This document shows, in pieces, positions 49,330 to 63,104 of a stretch of 64,000 nucleotides of DNA (position 1 is the stretch's first letter; every line of letters starts with the position of its first letter). The stretch covers positions 27,303,688 through 27,367,687 of the forward strand of contig NC_063264.1 in the NCBI RefSeq assembly GCF_019578655.1. Direction: 5' to 3'. This stretch comes from Ricinus communis. Lineage: Eukaryota > Streptophyta > Magnoliopsida > Malpighiales > Euphorbiaceae. Position numbers and translations under genes: made by a program. Under the pieces are notes generated by a model. That model was not told the origin of the DNA. It saw only the letters and a list, made by a program, of their open reading frames with translations, and made no database searches.

Positions 49330-50049
49330 TGCTGTACTCTCTCTCTCTAACAAATGAACAATGCCCTAGATCTTTCTCTATCTCCACTCTCTTTCTCTAC
49401 ATGTCCTAGTTTTCTCTTTCTAGGGTTTTCACTTTCTAGTTTCCATATCACACCACTCTTTTTCCTTTCTTATTTTTTTTTTCTCTTCAACTTATTTGTT
49501 GAGTGAATGTGTTATTTTCTAGTTTATTTTTTTTGGTTAGATTTTTTATGGATTTATGGATTTGTTGGATGAGAAATTGTGAATTTTGGTTGGTTTTTCA
49601 TTGCAAAATAGCAAGCATTTTAAAGGGTTTTACTTTGAAGTGGTGATTCTTGATTATTTCATTGCAAAACAATAATAAGAAGAAGAAGATAAGGTTTTGT
49701 TGGGTGCTTTTGGAATTTTCAGTTACTGGATTTGGTAGAATGTGCAGCCATTACTGAGATTTTCTCCATAATTTTGGAGTTTCTAGTGATTTCTTGTTGT
49801 AAAGTTATAATCTTTGAAGTAGTTATTGTTAAATGTTATGTTCATTTGGCTGCAAAAATGGGATTGTTAGAATTTTGAGTTATATTTATATAGCTTAGAT
49901 TCCTTCCTTTATCTTTTAAAGGAATATTCTTTGGTTGTGTTTGATGCAAATGGGGAAAGGAAGAACATAATTGTAAAGAAAAGATGAGAAATTTTATTTG
50001 TAAGTATTGGTTTTGAAGAAGGGTGGCGTAGAAGTAGTTTATGTGTATA
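49330..50049 (+). promoter_or_regulatory. CT-rich 5' leader of the kinase gene
   Basis: CTCTCTCTCT, then TCTTTCTCTATCTCCACTCTC around 49336-49400 is typical of plant promoter/leader pyrimidine patches. Several ATGs precede the chosen start, and a leader intron may remove some of them. An in-frame ATG at 50041 has a poor context (T at -3), whereas the ATG at 50050 has A at -3 and G at +4. Confidence 0.45.
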
Positions 50050-53000
50050 ATGGGTTGCGTTTGTTGTAAACCCTCTGCGATTGAGGATAGCAAAGACAGC
50101 CCAGGAGAGAGGCTTTCTAGTAAGGCCTCATCAGACTTGCGAGTATCAAGGGCCACCTCTTCAAGGAGGGAGGAAGCATACAGAGTGAAAGATCGATATG
50201 ATAGTAATGATGGAAGAGCAATGTTGATTGATAAGCACTCAAATGGTTCAGTTAGATTACATGGAGGTGAAAATGCTGATAGGAAAAGGGAGAAGATGGA
50301 ATATGCTGTTGCTCAACCTCATCCAGGAAAGGGTACTGTACCAAAAGCAATTGAAGGGGAACAGGTTGCAGCAGGGTGGCCTTCTTGGCTAGCTGGAGTG
50401 GCTGCAGAAGCAATCAAGGGATGGCTTCCACGACGTGCAGATTCTTTTGAGAAGCTGGATAAAGTATGTTTTTTTCTCTATTTGTTTCTTAGTTGAATTT
50501 GCTGTATAATCATGGCAGCAGGGACAATCAAATTTTTTTTCTCTCTTTGGTTTTCAATTAACTTAATTGAAGATATGATCTTAGTTTAATGTAGAGTTTT
50601 ATTTTAAATAATGCTACTTAATGGTAAATTAAATTTTCCGCGCAAATAAAAAATAAAAAAACTGAATGATCAGCAACATGCCTCTTGCAATGAATATCAG
50701 TAGCGATTGTTGCTAATTAGAATAAGAACCTAGTAGAATAAGTGCCTCCACAAGATATATTCCATCCCGGCATCAGCATTCCTGGGCTTGCTGGAAGGCT
50801 TTTACTGTGTTGGTATTTCTAGCTCTTGATTGAGATACTGTAGGTAGAAAATGTGGACTAACATTTATTGGAATGTTGTTGGGGTTTTATGGTGTTGAAT
50901 TTCATAGCTTTGATTGCGATAAGTTAGGAGAAACTATGCACCTAAAGATTTCTGCTTGGAAAATAAACGGCACTTTAAATTCCAGATATATCCAGCTGTA
51001 GCATTCCTAGAAGCTTTGTTTTCTCCCAAGTTGGTACCTTCTGGATACATTATAGTTAGAAGTTCTGTTTTCAGCTGACTAAGTCTGCAAGGTTAGAAAG
51101 TATGCTGGAGTTTTGGTTGAATCTTGAATGACTTGCAATCATTTCATTGTAGCAGGATCCCCCATTTATGCAACTATCAGAAAAGGAACTAGTGATGTGT
51201 AAATGTTTAAACATGTGCATGATGAACTTCTATATCTTGTTTCTTGCAATTACATTCAAAATTAGTTAAATTGTAACATCGGAGTTCTATCTGCATGAGT
51301 CCAAGAGCGTAAAAGAAATATAGGAGGTGCTTCTGAAGTAAGAGGTTATGTTTGACATTTATTTGTTATAAACGAGGTGGATTTGAAACTTTTACCATCA
51401 AGTTTGGATATACCCTTGTCATTGTTGTTTCCGTGCTACTTGGTCGAACGCTAATGGTATCTAGATAGTTCCAAACGCATAATGTTCAATCAAGGTGTTG
51501 ATGATGTGGCTATTTGTGAGAGGTTATGCACTCTGGGGAAGGTTGAGACTTCAGCACAAAGATACAGGAGTTGAGAACAACATTAAAGAGAAATTATAGA
51601 TACTAGTATTGTAATACAATAGTTTTATCTTTTTTGGCTTGTATCTGCATTCTATTCAAGCTATTTCTGAGTAGTTGATTGTTAATTTGTTACCAAAAAT
51701 TGGCCATAACATGTCTACAATACTTTTGTTTAGATTAGATCATTGAACTTGTATGAAGGAGGGTTAGTTTTATTGATGACCACTTTGCGAGTTTTAGTTC
51801 AAAGTCAATTCTATGTCAAAGTAGAATGGTATTAAAAGGAATCAATATTTTCAACTACCAGCTGATGGGTTCTCCCAGTAAATTTTTTTGGTTTAAGTTG
51901 GGAAGGACTTGTGTTTAGAGATTGTGTCTTGAAGGATTGAGAAATTTTTACATAGTTGGATGATTTATATGGGCTAAACAGTGTCCTATTTATCCTGCCT
52001 TCTCATATTTGGAGCTAGAGAACGGGATTGCTTTTATTCATCTTGTATATGTTAAACTTTGAGTTGTCACTTCTCTAAATGTAAACTCCAAGTACTTAAA
52101 AAGATCTGGCTATTTTATTCAGTTTGACAGGTGCTTGTTCAATGATTTGTTCTTTTTCCTTATCTCATATGTTCTCTGTGTTGACATCACCTAGTCGGCT
52201 ATTTTTCTATCTTCATCTCATGACATTTATTTCATTGCAGATTGGTCAGGGAACTTATAGTAATGTCTATAGAGCTCGTGACCTTGATCAGAAGAAGATT
52301 GTTGCTTTGAAGAAAGTAAGGTTTGACAACCTGGAACCTGAAAGTGTTCGGTTTATGGCCAGGGAAATCCACATTTTGCGTAGGCTTGACCATCCTAATG
52401 TGATAAAACTAGAAGGTCTAGTTACATCGAGGATGTCTTGCAGTTTGTACCTTGTATTTGAATACATGGAGCATGACTTGGCTGGGCTTGCTTCACACCC
52501 TGGACTGAAGTTTACAGAGCCACAGGTACTTGTACAAGCTTTATCCTCAGGAATTATGTCTATTGTAGGCCTGTTTTTCCATATTCTGGCTATATGGTCT
52601 AATTTATGTATTTGTTGCCAGGTGAAATGTTACATGCAACAGCTTTTGCAGGGGCTTGATCATTGTCATAGCCGTGGTGTTCTACACCGAGACATAAAAG
52701 GCTCTAACTTATTAATTGACAATAATGGTATCTTAAAAATTGCAGATTTCGGTCTAGCAAGTTTTTATGATCCAACATATATTCAACCGCTCACAAGCCG
52801 AGTTGTAACTCTTTGGTACCGTCCTCCGGAGCTTCTTCTTGGAGCCACTTACTATGGGACTGCTGTTGATTTATGGAGTACGGGTTGCATACTTGCTGAA
52901 CTATATGCTGGCAAGCCTATTATGCCTGGAAGAACTGAGGTACTTGTCTTTCTTTTTCTTCTGAAACAACCGGTTTCAGGGATCCCTCACCATACTTCCC

Positions 53001-56000
53001 TTTTCCTTTTTGCTGCCTAGTAGTTCTTGTGATGTTATGTCTTGAGATTTGGATTTCTAAGAATATATTTCACCATCAGGGGATTTGACTCCAGGAAAAG
53101 CTGGTTTTTAAATATGATTTTATGTATTTCCTTGCTTTGGTTGTGAAGCAGCTTTCTTTGGATGTGATGTTACAATAGGAAATGGTGCCAATCATTATGA
53201 TAACCGACATCTAACAATGAGTACAAACTCATTTGTCAAGAGGGTAGGATACTAGGTTGTTTGGGAAATATTTAGCCCTTTGCATTTTGTTTCTTTCTCT
53301 TTTCCTCCATGTCTAAGGCCGCGACATAGATTTAATGTGTGAATTGTGAGAAAAAATTAAGAAAAGATACAAATAGATGGTTATTTTGTGAACTCTGTTT
53401 TCTTTCTACTTCTCTATGTTCAGCTTGTCTTAGTTTCTTGTATCACCTTGGTTTGGTTATACGTGCAGTTGATCAGTTATTTGGATTCCTAAATGCCTCT
53501 GCCTTGTAGGTGGAGCAGCTGCATAAAATTTTCAAGCTCTGTGGCTCACCTTCTGAGGATTACTGGCGGAAATCGAAATTGCCTCATGCCACAATCTTTA
53601 AGCCTCAACAGCCTTATAGACGCTGTGTTGCAGAAACATTTAAGGAATTCCCTGCACCAGCTTTAGCACTTATGGAGACTCTACTAGCTATTGACCCTGC
53701 AGATCGTGGAACTGCAGCTTCTGCTCTGAAGAGTGAGGTATGAATAGAGATGCACAGGTTCTAATTAGACATTCTTTTCCTGTTTCACCGTCTCCATTAC
53801 TATTTCCTTTGCTTCTCTCTTCTGTTGGGAGTGAGCATGGCTGGATGTGTGGACCTATAAGTTAAGATTGGAGCTGCGCAACAAAGCAGTTAGTTTCTGT
53901 TTTTCAAATTTATTGTCTGGATATGATTTCAAATTTTTAAGTTTAGAATCTCAAATAAAAGAAAGCCTGAAAATTTAGGATCTCGATATCAATTCACCAG
54001 TGATTTGTCAATCCTTCAATTAAATTTTTATTATGCAAATTGATGCATGGGGCTACAATATTCTTATCATAGTATTTTTGAACATTAACTTAGTTTTGTC
54101 ATTGCTTTCCTTCTTTTAGGGAGTTCTTAGTGTCTTTAGGGTGTCTATTTTAGTAATTTATTTAGTACCTAATCAGTATTCCTGTGTACTTGTTAAGGAG
54201 AATAGTCAACATCAAAATAATTTTGATCCTTTTTGTTTTCTTGTGGACTTTAAAACTGATTTTAAACATAGTCTGGCCTTGTTATGCTTCTGTTCCATGT
54301 TGCATGCGAAATGTTATTAAACAAGTCCTTGGGTTTCAGCTCTCTTGCCGCATGAGGGCTTCTTCCTTTTTTTTTTTCTCCTTTTTCTGAATTTAAAGTA
54401 ACTTACTATGTTCAGAGTCTTGGACTTCATTATTTTTATTTGTATGTTTGTTTTAGAAGAAGTGTTTGGGAATTTGCTATTTATTTCCATTGAAGAAAAA
54501 AAGTTGAATATTTGGGGTGGTTGTCCTTTAATATAAGTGGTTGATTTATTTCCAAAAAGAGAAGAAAGAGAAGTTAATGTGAAAGTTTGATTTATTGTAT
54601 AAATCATTTTCTGAAAACAATAGTAGCTTTTCATGTTATTTAGCTCTTGTGGCTTCTTTATTTATTATTTTTTTCTTTCTCTAGTTGTTTTTGTACATTC
54701 AGATTTTCAACTACTACTTTATTATCAACCTATTGAGCCTTTAGACTTTCTTTTATTTTTTTCCTTTTTCTTTTTAAGCATTACATTTTCTTCTCAGTGT
54801 TATCAACACCTGGGTTTGATCTAGATTTGAAATTAGGAATGGCTGGAGTTTCTGAAGACCTTGGCTCATATAAATCAATGTTTGGTAGATTGTGGTAGTA
54901 TTAGATCTCAAAAAGGGCTTTACATGTAAAATGACCATTTAATATCTTCCTTTCACCCGAGTTCCAATTGTTAGGAAAAGCAGCTATCAAAATATCGAGT
55001 GGAAGTCAAACTTTATGACTTTTATTGGGCACTGTTCCTTTGTGCATCATTAGTTTCTGCGGCTTGATCTTTAAGCATAATTGCGCATAGGCATTTTACT
55101 TTGTGAGATCATGATATATGGCCTTTTCTTTTCCAGGCTAGGGCTACAGCTTGCCTTTGAATAAAAATTAAAAGACTATACAATGGCCCTTCAGCCCTGT
55201 CCTCACCCCTACCATACCTCACACATTTTGTTCACCTGCTGGTGTTGCACCATAGCATGGCATCTTGTTAACTGTATTACTGATTGACATTTTGGTTTTT
55301 CACTTTCTTATCAAATATATTTGCTGTAATCTTATTGAGAATGCGTATGAAAATCGCCAACCTTGGATAAAGATTTAAGATCTTCAAAATTTATGTTTTA
55401 CATATGTAAAGTAGGTTACCCAGATTGGCGATCCCTTTAGACTTCTATTATATGCCTTGTTCTATTTAGGAAATTGTGGAAATATGGACTTTTATATACA
55501 AAGAAATATTTGTGCATGCATTTATACAAACATTTTTTGGCCAACTGAGTCTGGTACTCATATTTTTTAGTTCTATCATTTCTATTAGTTATTTTATTGT
55601 TGATTGTCATTGACATGTTTAATATGTGTTTTCCAGTTCTTTGCAACAAAACCACTTCCATGTGATCCTTCAAGCCTGCCTAAGTATCCTCCCAGCAAAG
55701 AGTTTGATGCAAAAATGCGGGATGAGGAAGCGAGAAGGTAAAGAGTGTAGGAAAATAGGAAATGTTAGGAATTGGAAGAGAATGAATTACGTTTTTTAAT
55801 CTGTAGTTGCTGAGCTCAGTTTGTAGCGTCATGAAATACTATTTGATGACCCAAAATTTGTACTTTGGCATTTTAGCTATATGACTTTGTTGTATCGTAG
55901 AATTGTCTTGTGTTATGTTCTGATTAGCAGGATCCTGCTGTGGAAACCAAAATTTTAGCACTTGTTTAGACTTAGCTATCATGGCTTGATGTAGTGCCTT

Positions 56001-57680
56001 GTTGGCTCACATTGTTTGTAGGGATTTGCATAATTAGTTGATCTCTTATTCTGCACTTCTACTGCTGCTCTCTGAAGTGTTGACTAGTTAGGCTGTTATT
56101 GTTGCTGATAACTTTCTTTCACTTATTGACAGACAAGGACCAGGAGGAAGCAGGGGCCAGAGACCTGATATTGAAAGAAGAGGGACAAGAGAATCTCGAG
56201 CAATCCCGGCTCCTGATGCCAATGCGGAGTTAGTCTTATCGATGCAGGTAACTCGTTAAACACATAAGTGTTAAGCAAGTAAAGGATGTGTTTAGGAGGT
56301 TATACATGATGGAGCTCGACTATCTAGTTAGAGGAAAGATTAAAGGAAAAAAGTATATAGAATAATTAGAAAGAAAAGAAGAAATCATGACCAGGTTTGG
56401 GAAAAGAAGGGACTAGCTTGTGATTATAAGCCATCCAAATAAATTAACTAAACATGGTAGTGCTTAAGACATAGCGGCAGAGCACTCTGTGTGCATCCTT
56501 GTAAACATCTCCAAGTCTTCCCCAGGGCAAATGTTTTTTTGCACATGTTTTTTTGGCTGAAAGGTGGAGTTCCTGGGATTTAAATTTGTGTCATCAGATT
56601 ATTGCTTTTAGTTTGATTTAATTTGATGAGGTTATTTAATTAATCGCAGAAAAGACAAGGTCAATCCAATTCTAAGAGCCGGAGTGAGAAATTTAATCCT
56701 CATCCAGAAGAAGTTGCTTCTGGCTTTCCCATCGACCCACCTAGACCATCGCAAGTAGAATCAGGTGTAGATCCACAAGGGCACCAACATAAGAGAGCTT
56801 CCCATTCTGGATCTTTGGTTCACCGAGCTGCCTGGGCAAAGGCTGGTAGAAACCCAGATGATGCTCCAAAGGTTTCTACAGGGGCTGACTTGTCAACAGT
56901 GTCAGGTTTAGTAGCGGCACGGAGAAGTTTATTATCTGAAGATCGAAGAGAAAGATCTGGCTCATCACAGCCTGAAGTTCCAAAACTAATGTCAAGATTT
57001 CCAGGTTCCTTCAAGGAAGTCTCAGAATCTTTTGTGCACCAGGACCAAAAACTTCAGGGTGTTGCAAGTTCTCACCAAAAAGATGGAAGAATCAGCAATA
57101 ATGATCCAGTCCTTGTAAGTAGTCTTATTCACATTTTAATTTTTCTCTCTTCTCCTCTCAATCTTCTGCTGAAATTTTCTCACCAAAATTTTTGGGAACC
57201 AAAAGCTTGGCCAATTGTTAAGTGTTATTTATTATTATTTTTTTCCTCTGCATATTATTTCGCAAGCTCCTTGTAAATTGTAGTTGTCTTCAGGGAAGTA
57301 ATACGGTTGGAACTTAAATTGTGGAACTTCATGCGGCTGACTGATCATTATCTCACTGTTTTTTTCTAACATCTTAAAGTGCTCGAGCAATTGGAAATGC
57401 TTGCCCTTCTATTTTCATGATTTCTGGTGGGTAACTTATCCATGGTTCTTGTTATCTATATAATTTTCAGGTTGGGTATGGGTCAAAAGGTCACAAAATC
57501 CATTATTCTGGTCCATTGCTTGTTCCACCAGGGAACGTGGATCAGATGTTGAAGGATCACGATCGGCAGATCCAAGAAGCAGTTCGACGAGCTCGCATAG
57601 ACAAGGCAAAGGTCAGAAAGGTTCAGGTCGAGGGGAACCAACAACTATCAACGAATTCAATATTTGTTTCCGGTCGCTGA
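50050..57680 (+). CDS. CDK-like Ser/Thr protein kinase, At1g54610/IBS1-like (eight exons)
   Basis: Exons: 50050-50463, 52241-52525, 52622-52939, 53510-53737, 55637-55737, 56133-56247, 56650-57114, 57471-57680. All introns are GT-AG and all phases agree; the product is 711 residues. It starts MGCVCCKP, a Gly2 myristoylation signal with nearby cysteines for palmitoylation, so plasma-membrane attachment is likely. The kinase domain spans about 139-425. It has a glycine loop IGQGTYSNVY with Thr143/Tyr144 at the CDK inhibitory sites, VALKK (Lys162), the helix PESVRFMAREI in place of PSTAIRE, HRDIKGSNLL (Asp257), DFG (Asp275), Thr291 at the CDK T-loop site, and VVTLWYRPPELLLG. The CDK-like end YPPSKEFDAK (exon 5) is followed by a basic, Ser-rich tail, probably disordered. 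Arabidopsis IBS1 in this group acts in defence priming; that role here is only inferred. Confidence 0.93.
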
Positions 57681-58460
57681 GCCCCGACTGAGCATTAATG
57701 TCAGGAAGATCACTGCAGAATAAGTTGACTGGTGGTTTTCTCATGTTAAATATTGAAGGTTAAGTTGTTGGGTAGGGGGTTCCTTCTTTTTTTTTTTTTT
57801 TTTTTTTTTTTTGTATAGGGGTTGTTCTTGGGAAAAGGTTAGCTAGAAGCCATATTATAGCTGCTGATTGATAAAATCTCTTGCCCCTTGTCTCTGTCTG
57901 CAGATTATAATGTGTATTTACTTGTCATTCTGGGACTGCAACTATCTATGGGCCATTCTTGTAGAGCAATTTTATTAGTCATACGCTGTAGAGTAATGAC
58001 ATTATTATTATTATTATTTTTTTTAATTATGGTGTTAAAGAAGAGAGAAATTGTTGAATTCACCATGCTCAATTCAGCAGGGAAGGGGCTTCTTCTCTTA
58101 TCATTTCAGGGTTGCCATTTTTTTGTGTTACCATTTCATTCATTGTCTTTCAATTTAGGGGTATTTCTAATTCTCATAATATTAACTTCGATGAAAATCA
58201 TTAAAAAAATTATTTATAAATTTAAATTTGAAATTTATAAATTTTTTTATAATTTTAGAGTTGATGTAATTTGAATAAAGTAAATTAATTTAAAATTTTA
58301 TATAATTAAATCTATATTAAATTAGTTATAATTAAATTAAGAGGTAATTACTTTTTATTATATATTTTTTTACTTTGAAATACTAATTGTCGTTTGTATC
58401 AATTTTATTATATTAATTGTTTTCATGATTTTATAAAATTAACCATTAGCCTCTTGTATT
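57681..58460 (+). other. 3' untranslated region and downstream DNA of the kinase gene
   Basis: Ordinary composition up to about 58150 suggests an untranslated region. It contains an uninterrupted run of 26 T at 57787-57812. The open frame at 57888-58274 lies mostly in this 3' region and has no recognisable domain; its Leu/Ile/Phe richness comes from T-rich DNA. Confidence 0.5.
57787..57812 (+). repeat. Poly(T) tract, 26 bases
   Basis: An unbroken T homopolymer about 107 bp after the kinase stop codon. On the minus strand it would be an A-tail, but no retroposon body is recognised next to it. Confidence 0.9.
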
Positions 58461-59676
58461 TAGGGCGTAAATAAGTCGAGCTGTGCCGAGCTTTTCAATG
58501 CTCAATTTCAACTTGTAAAATTTTAATTGAGTTCGAGCTCGATTGTTTTTTTATATTTTAGAGCTTAAGCTCGGCTCCTGATTTTCATATTTTTGAACTC
58601 AGTTCGAGCTCGGATTGTAATTAGCTCAATAATATATATATACGAGCTGAATTTGAACTCGACTCGTTATTAGCTCGATATTTATATAAACGAACTAAGC
58701 TCGGGCTCTGCTCGATTTCAAGCTCGTTAAGCAAACTCGATTTTACCAAATATGTAAGCAAGCTCGATTTTATCAAATATGTAGTTGTAAATTTTATAAT
58801 TATAAATAAATTATACACAAAAATAAAATAAATATAAAATTTAGAAACTAAAATAATTAAATCTTCTTAATAAAAAGAAAGAGTTCAACAAACTCGATAG
58901 AATTATATCTCAAACTCATTTCAAATCCATTTATAATTCGGTCAGAATTAGAAGTGAAAACGAGTCGAGCCTAGCTTCATTAAGCATGTTACAAAGATAT
59001 TTACTTATGTTAATTTATAACAGATCTTACTCCAATACCTTTTCTTTATCAATTAAACTATAATACCTTTTATGTTAATTTTATAGAGTTTTTACTCTAT
59101 TTACAAACTCCACATTAAGCATATTGTGGAAATATTTACTTATGTTTCATTAATTTATAAATATATAAACTATAATTTTCAAATATCTTTAAGTATTTAT
59201 ATAATATTTTTTTAATGCTAAAACTACGGAATTTTATAGTAATATCTTTAAATATTTACATAATATATGTTTGTTTATTCAATACTAAAACTATGTAGTT
59301 TTATAATAAAACAACATAGCTTATATTGATTTAAGTTAACTATATTATACACAAAACTACATTATTTTGATACATAGTTTTTATTTTATTATTCTCTTTA
59401 AATTAATTTATAACAAAAAAATTGAGTTCTTATGATTTATTTATTTATTTCTTTTTTAATTAGAATATATTATTTATTTATTTGTTTATTAAACTAATGC
59501 AAGAGCGAGCTCAGACGATCTAAGCACTACTAAGTTCGAGCTCGACTCGTTTAATAAACGAGCTCAAAAATGAAGTTTGAGTTTGACTCGTTTATCCTGA
59601 TGATTGGACTCGAACGTGTTTTTACCGAGTTGAATTTAAAGTAGCTTGCGAGGGGCTCGACTCATTTATAGCCCTA
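58461..59676. mobile_element. hAT-like non-autonomous element rich in GAGCTCG motifs
   Basis: The ends are inverted: left TAGGGCGTAAATAAGTCGAGC against right (reverse complement) TAGGGCTATAAATGAGTCGAG. Sub-terminal regions on both sides are packed with GAGCTCG/CTCGAGC-type motifs, while the centre (about 58800-59480) is plain AT-rich DNA. TAGGGC-type ends and clustered sub-terminal GAGCTCG motifs are typical of widespread plant hAT MITEs. No transposase is encoded. The 8-bp target duplication is not clear, which suggests age. It lies about 780 bp beyond the kinase stop. Confidence 0.75.
58727..58783. repeat. 27-bp tandem duplication within the hAT-like element
   Basis: Two near-identical adjacent units read 'aagcaaactcgattttaccaa' plus 'atatgt' and then 'aagcaagctcgattttatcaa' plus 'atatgt', differing at two positions. 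Confidence 0.85.
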
Positions 59677-62600
59677 TCTGCATCCAAAGTCAATGTAGTT
59701 AGAAGACTAAATTGAAAAATAATATTACAATTTAGTTCTTAAACTTATACTAAATATGAAATTCATCCAAAATTAATTGTTTTATTATATTAGAATGAGA
59801 CTATTAATTTTAGTGGGAGTAATAATTAGTTTTACAATAAGTTAAATGCAGTTTTAACAAATTAATTAATTATTATTTTTACTGATTTTATTTTTTAAGT
59901 ACTATTTAATCCTAAAAATAAAAAATTTTAAAATTTTATAGTTAGAGCAACATTATCAAAATAGTATTGTATTATTAAAATATAATACATATTTATAGTA
60001 AAAAATATTTTACTTTTATTATTATTTTGATAGATATTAGAATTAAATTATGCTAAAAATAGAAATTTTACTTGAATTTGGTAAAAAAATTAATTTTAAA
60101 TGACTTTAATACTTGAGAATAAGCTTAAGAATTAAATTATAATTTTATTTACTAATTTGATCATTTGAATGCATTAACTTTGGACAGAATGAGATAATAG
60201 TTAGTTTTATAAAAATATAAGAGGAATTAATATAATAACATCGACACAAGGGCAATTCATATACTAAAGTAAAACTCACGAGTAAAAAGTAATTACTTCT
60301 TAAATTAAACTCTAATATAGATGAAATTTTTAAATGAATTTTGTATTAGTAAGTTAATATATTTTGTAAAACTGAAATATTTTTTTTATCATTTTTATCA
60401 TTTTCATTTTTTTTTCTCTCATGTTTTCTTTTTAAATGAAACGAATTTTGTAGCAAAATTTACCCAAACATAACACTAATTTTAAATCTTTTTATAATTA
60501 AAACTCCTTATCACCTTGTTTAATATGGAATTATATCTAAAACTGAAATGACCGATGGCATTGCATCATAATAATTAATTTGTTAGTTTTTAATTTCTAA
60601 TAAAAAAGTTATGGTTAACTGCACAAATCAATAATATTTTTATTATTTAATTTTTATAAATATATATATTTGATAAATATATTTTCTATATATTCTTTCA
60701 ATGATATTTTTTGAATAAATAATTTTTTAATTAACTTCTAAAATTTTGTTAACTAAAAATTGGCGAGTCAATTTTTGTTTAATTTTTTTTCCTTCTCTTT
60801 TCATTGGCTAACTAAACTAAGAATTAACTGAATATCTGATTCGGTTTTTAGTAAAAAAATAAAAATTGAAATCAAGATTTTAGTTTTTTTCTTAATGAGC
60901 ACGGTTCGATTATTGAATATAGTCCATAATGTTCTTTTATATTTACTATTATAAATGATTTTAATTGATTATAAGTGTTAAATTAAAACTTATTTTAATT
61001 ATAAAAGAGTATGAAAATTTAAATTTGAAATCTCGCCGTGATCTTCTCTTGAATTCTCAAAACTTCCACCTCCATTCCTTTTTGATTGAAAGGAATTCCT
61101 ATAGAATATTGAAATATATTTTTATCATGCAACTATACTCGTTAGTGAGAATTTTAAATTTTTTTACGCTCAATTACGGACAGTTGTATGATTCAACATT
61201 TATCCTGATGATGTGGCTTGCGATTACATGCCATAATTATTAAATATATAATTTTTTTATCTATCAAATTTCCTGCCGTGCATGAGAGGGAGATTTGAAA
61301 ACTTTTAGTTGACTGATAAAAAAGAGTACTTACAGTATTGGTGTTTAATTGTTTGAAAGCAATGATTTCCAAGCATCCTTGCAATGACAATGGCCTGTTT
61401 CCAGCGGCTATTATTATTAATGTTATAATTATTATTGACTGAGGGAGAGGCAATTACAAGTCATGGTTTTGAGAGCCTTAAGAATCAGTTTCTGTAAAGT
61501 GATATTTGCCCTCTGTTAATTGCTACAAGGATGTGATAAATGCACTTTCCAGGATCTAACAAAAGTAACAAACATGACAGACATGCACCAATTCTGAAGA
61601 TTTCTTTTCTTTACAAAGAAAATGTTGAAGGAAAAAGAATATTCAAGAGCAATTGAGATTTATAATTATGAAAAGGTTATAATTTAATAAAAATTTAAAT
61701 ATTAAATTTTTCTTTGACATATGATAATAATCAGAGATAAGATATATTAAAATTTTGTCATACCATATAAATAAGATTGAAAAGAAAATAATAATGTGAT
61801 AAGATAAAATATAGCATAACTTATATTTTTTAAAAATATATACCAATATTATATATAAAAAATATTTTTTTTAAAATAGGACTTAAAAAATTTATACTTT
61901 ATTACAATGTAGAGTCTATTCCTATATAAAATTAGTTCAAATTGGAATTGAAATTTCTTTATAACTATATATACATTATTCCTATTTAGAGTATGACTAT
62001 AGAGAGCTTCCTCTCTCTCTATATATATTTCTTATGGATTAACTTGATCCAAATCAATAGGAATATAAATGGTATTTTTAGATATTTTATTTCTCTTTTA
62101 TCTTTAATTATATATTTTCTTCCTTTCATACTCTTAATTGATAATTTGAATTTTAATATCTCTCGTCATTGAATAAATTTTAACTCTTTTTTCATTGAAA
62201 CTTGTAACATAATTAATTTTTTTAGATTATTGAGTCGAACCCAGAGAGAAAATACTTTTTTTTTAGATTGTTGACATAAACATGAGAGAATATCTTCGTC
62301 TCTTGATGTTTTGAAATTAAGAGACAACTCTATAAAAGTATTATATATTATATCATGTGAGCAAGAGCTGAGACAAATAAAAGTGGATTGTATAGCATTA
62401 CTCATTCAATAATTAAAAAAAAGAATGGTGAAAGGTGTTGAAAATCTAATTCCATATAATATCATATAATTTAATATTTTGAGTCCATTTAGATGAATAC
62501 TACTTAAACAATTATCAATTGATTTTCAGAATGCAAAAATGTGCAGTAAGTTTTGCACCAGGTTGTGCAAGTTATTGGAATACCTTTAATAGTTAATTTA

Positions 62601-62865
62601 TGAAATGCAAGGTGATCGTCAAGTCATATAAACATTGATTATTCAAACACAAAAAATTAAATTGATTTTCAAAGGGTAAGAGAATGCAATAACCCTTTAG
62701 GATATGCAAGTTACTAAATCTTTTATTGAAAATAGTTGGGTCATCAAAATTTGTTCCTAAAAACTTATATAAGTTATATAGTATGGTCTCACGAAATAAT
62801 ATCAAATGAAGTCCATTTTAAAAGATGTGAGAATCTAATTATTCTAAAAATTAAATTGATTTATA
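59677..62865. other. AT-rich gene-free DNA
   Basis: No coding frame is credible. About 61380-61640 is richer in GC than its surroundings (e.g. 'cagtttctgtaaagtgatatttgccctc') and could be a decayed exon or regulatory block, but I recognise nothing. 62000-62030 has a CT/TA microsatellite-like patch. Confidence 0.45.
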
Positions 62866-62908
62866 TGACATCTTTTATAATTACTATATGACATCTTTTA
62901 TAATTACC
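62866..62908. repeat. 21-bp direct tandem duplication
   Basis: TATGACATCTTTTATAATTAC occurs twice in a row without changes. Confidence 0.9.
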
Positions 62909-63104
62909 CAATTGATATATAAATATAGAAAAAATAAAAAAGTTAATATATAGTAATAGTTCAATGGCTATCTAAGTTCAATTGATTAATAATCAATATG
63001 CACTTTCAATGATTATATTATATATCACTATTAGTAGTACACTATTATGAATATAATACGACACTATTATTAATTAAATATAAAATTATGAACTATCATA
63101 AACA

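Noticed and set aside
52124..53020. 298-codon frame as the complete kinase
   Set aside because: It reads through two introns (52526-52621 and after 52939) and intron sequence before 52241. Splice sites and kinase motifs support the eight-exon model.
57888..58274. 128-codon hydrophobic frame after the kinase
   Set aside because: It comes from T-rich 3' DNA, has no domain, and overlaps the likely 3' UTR and AT-rich flank.
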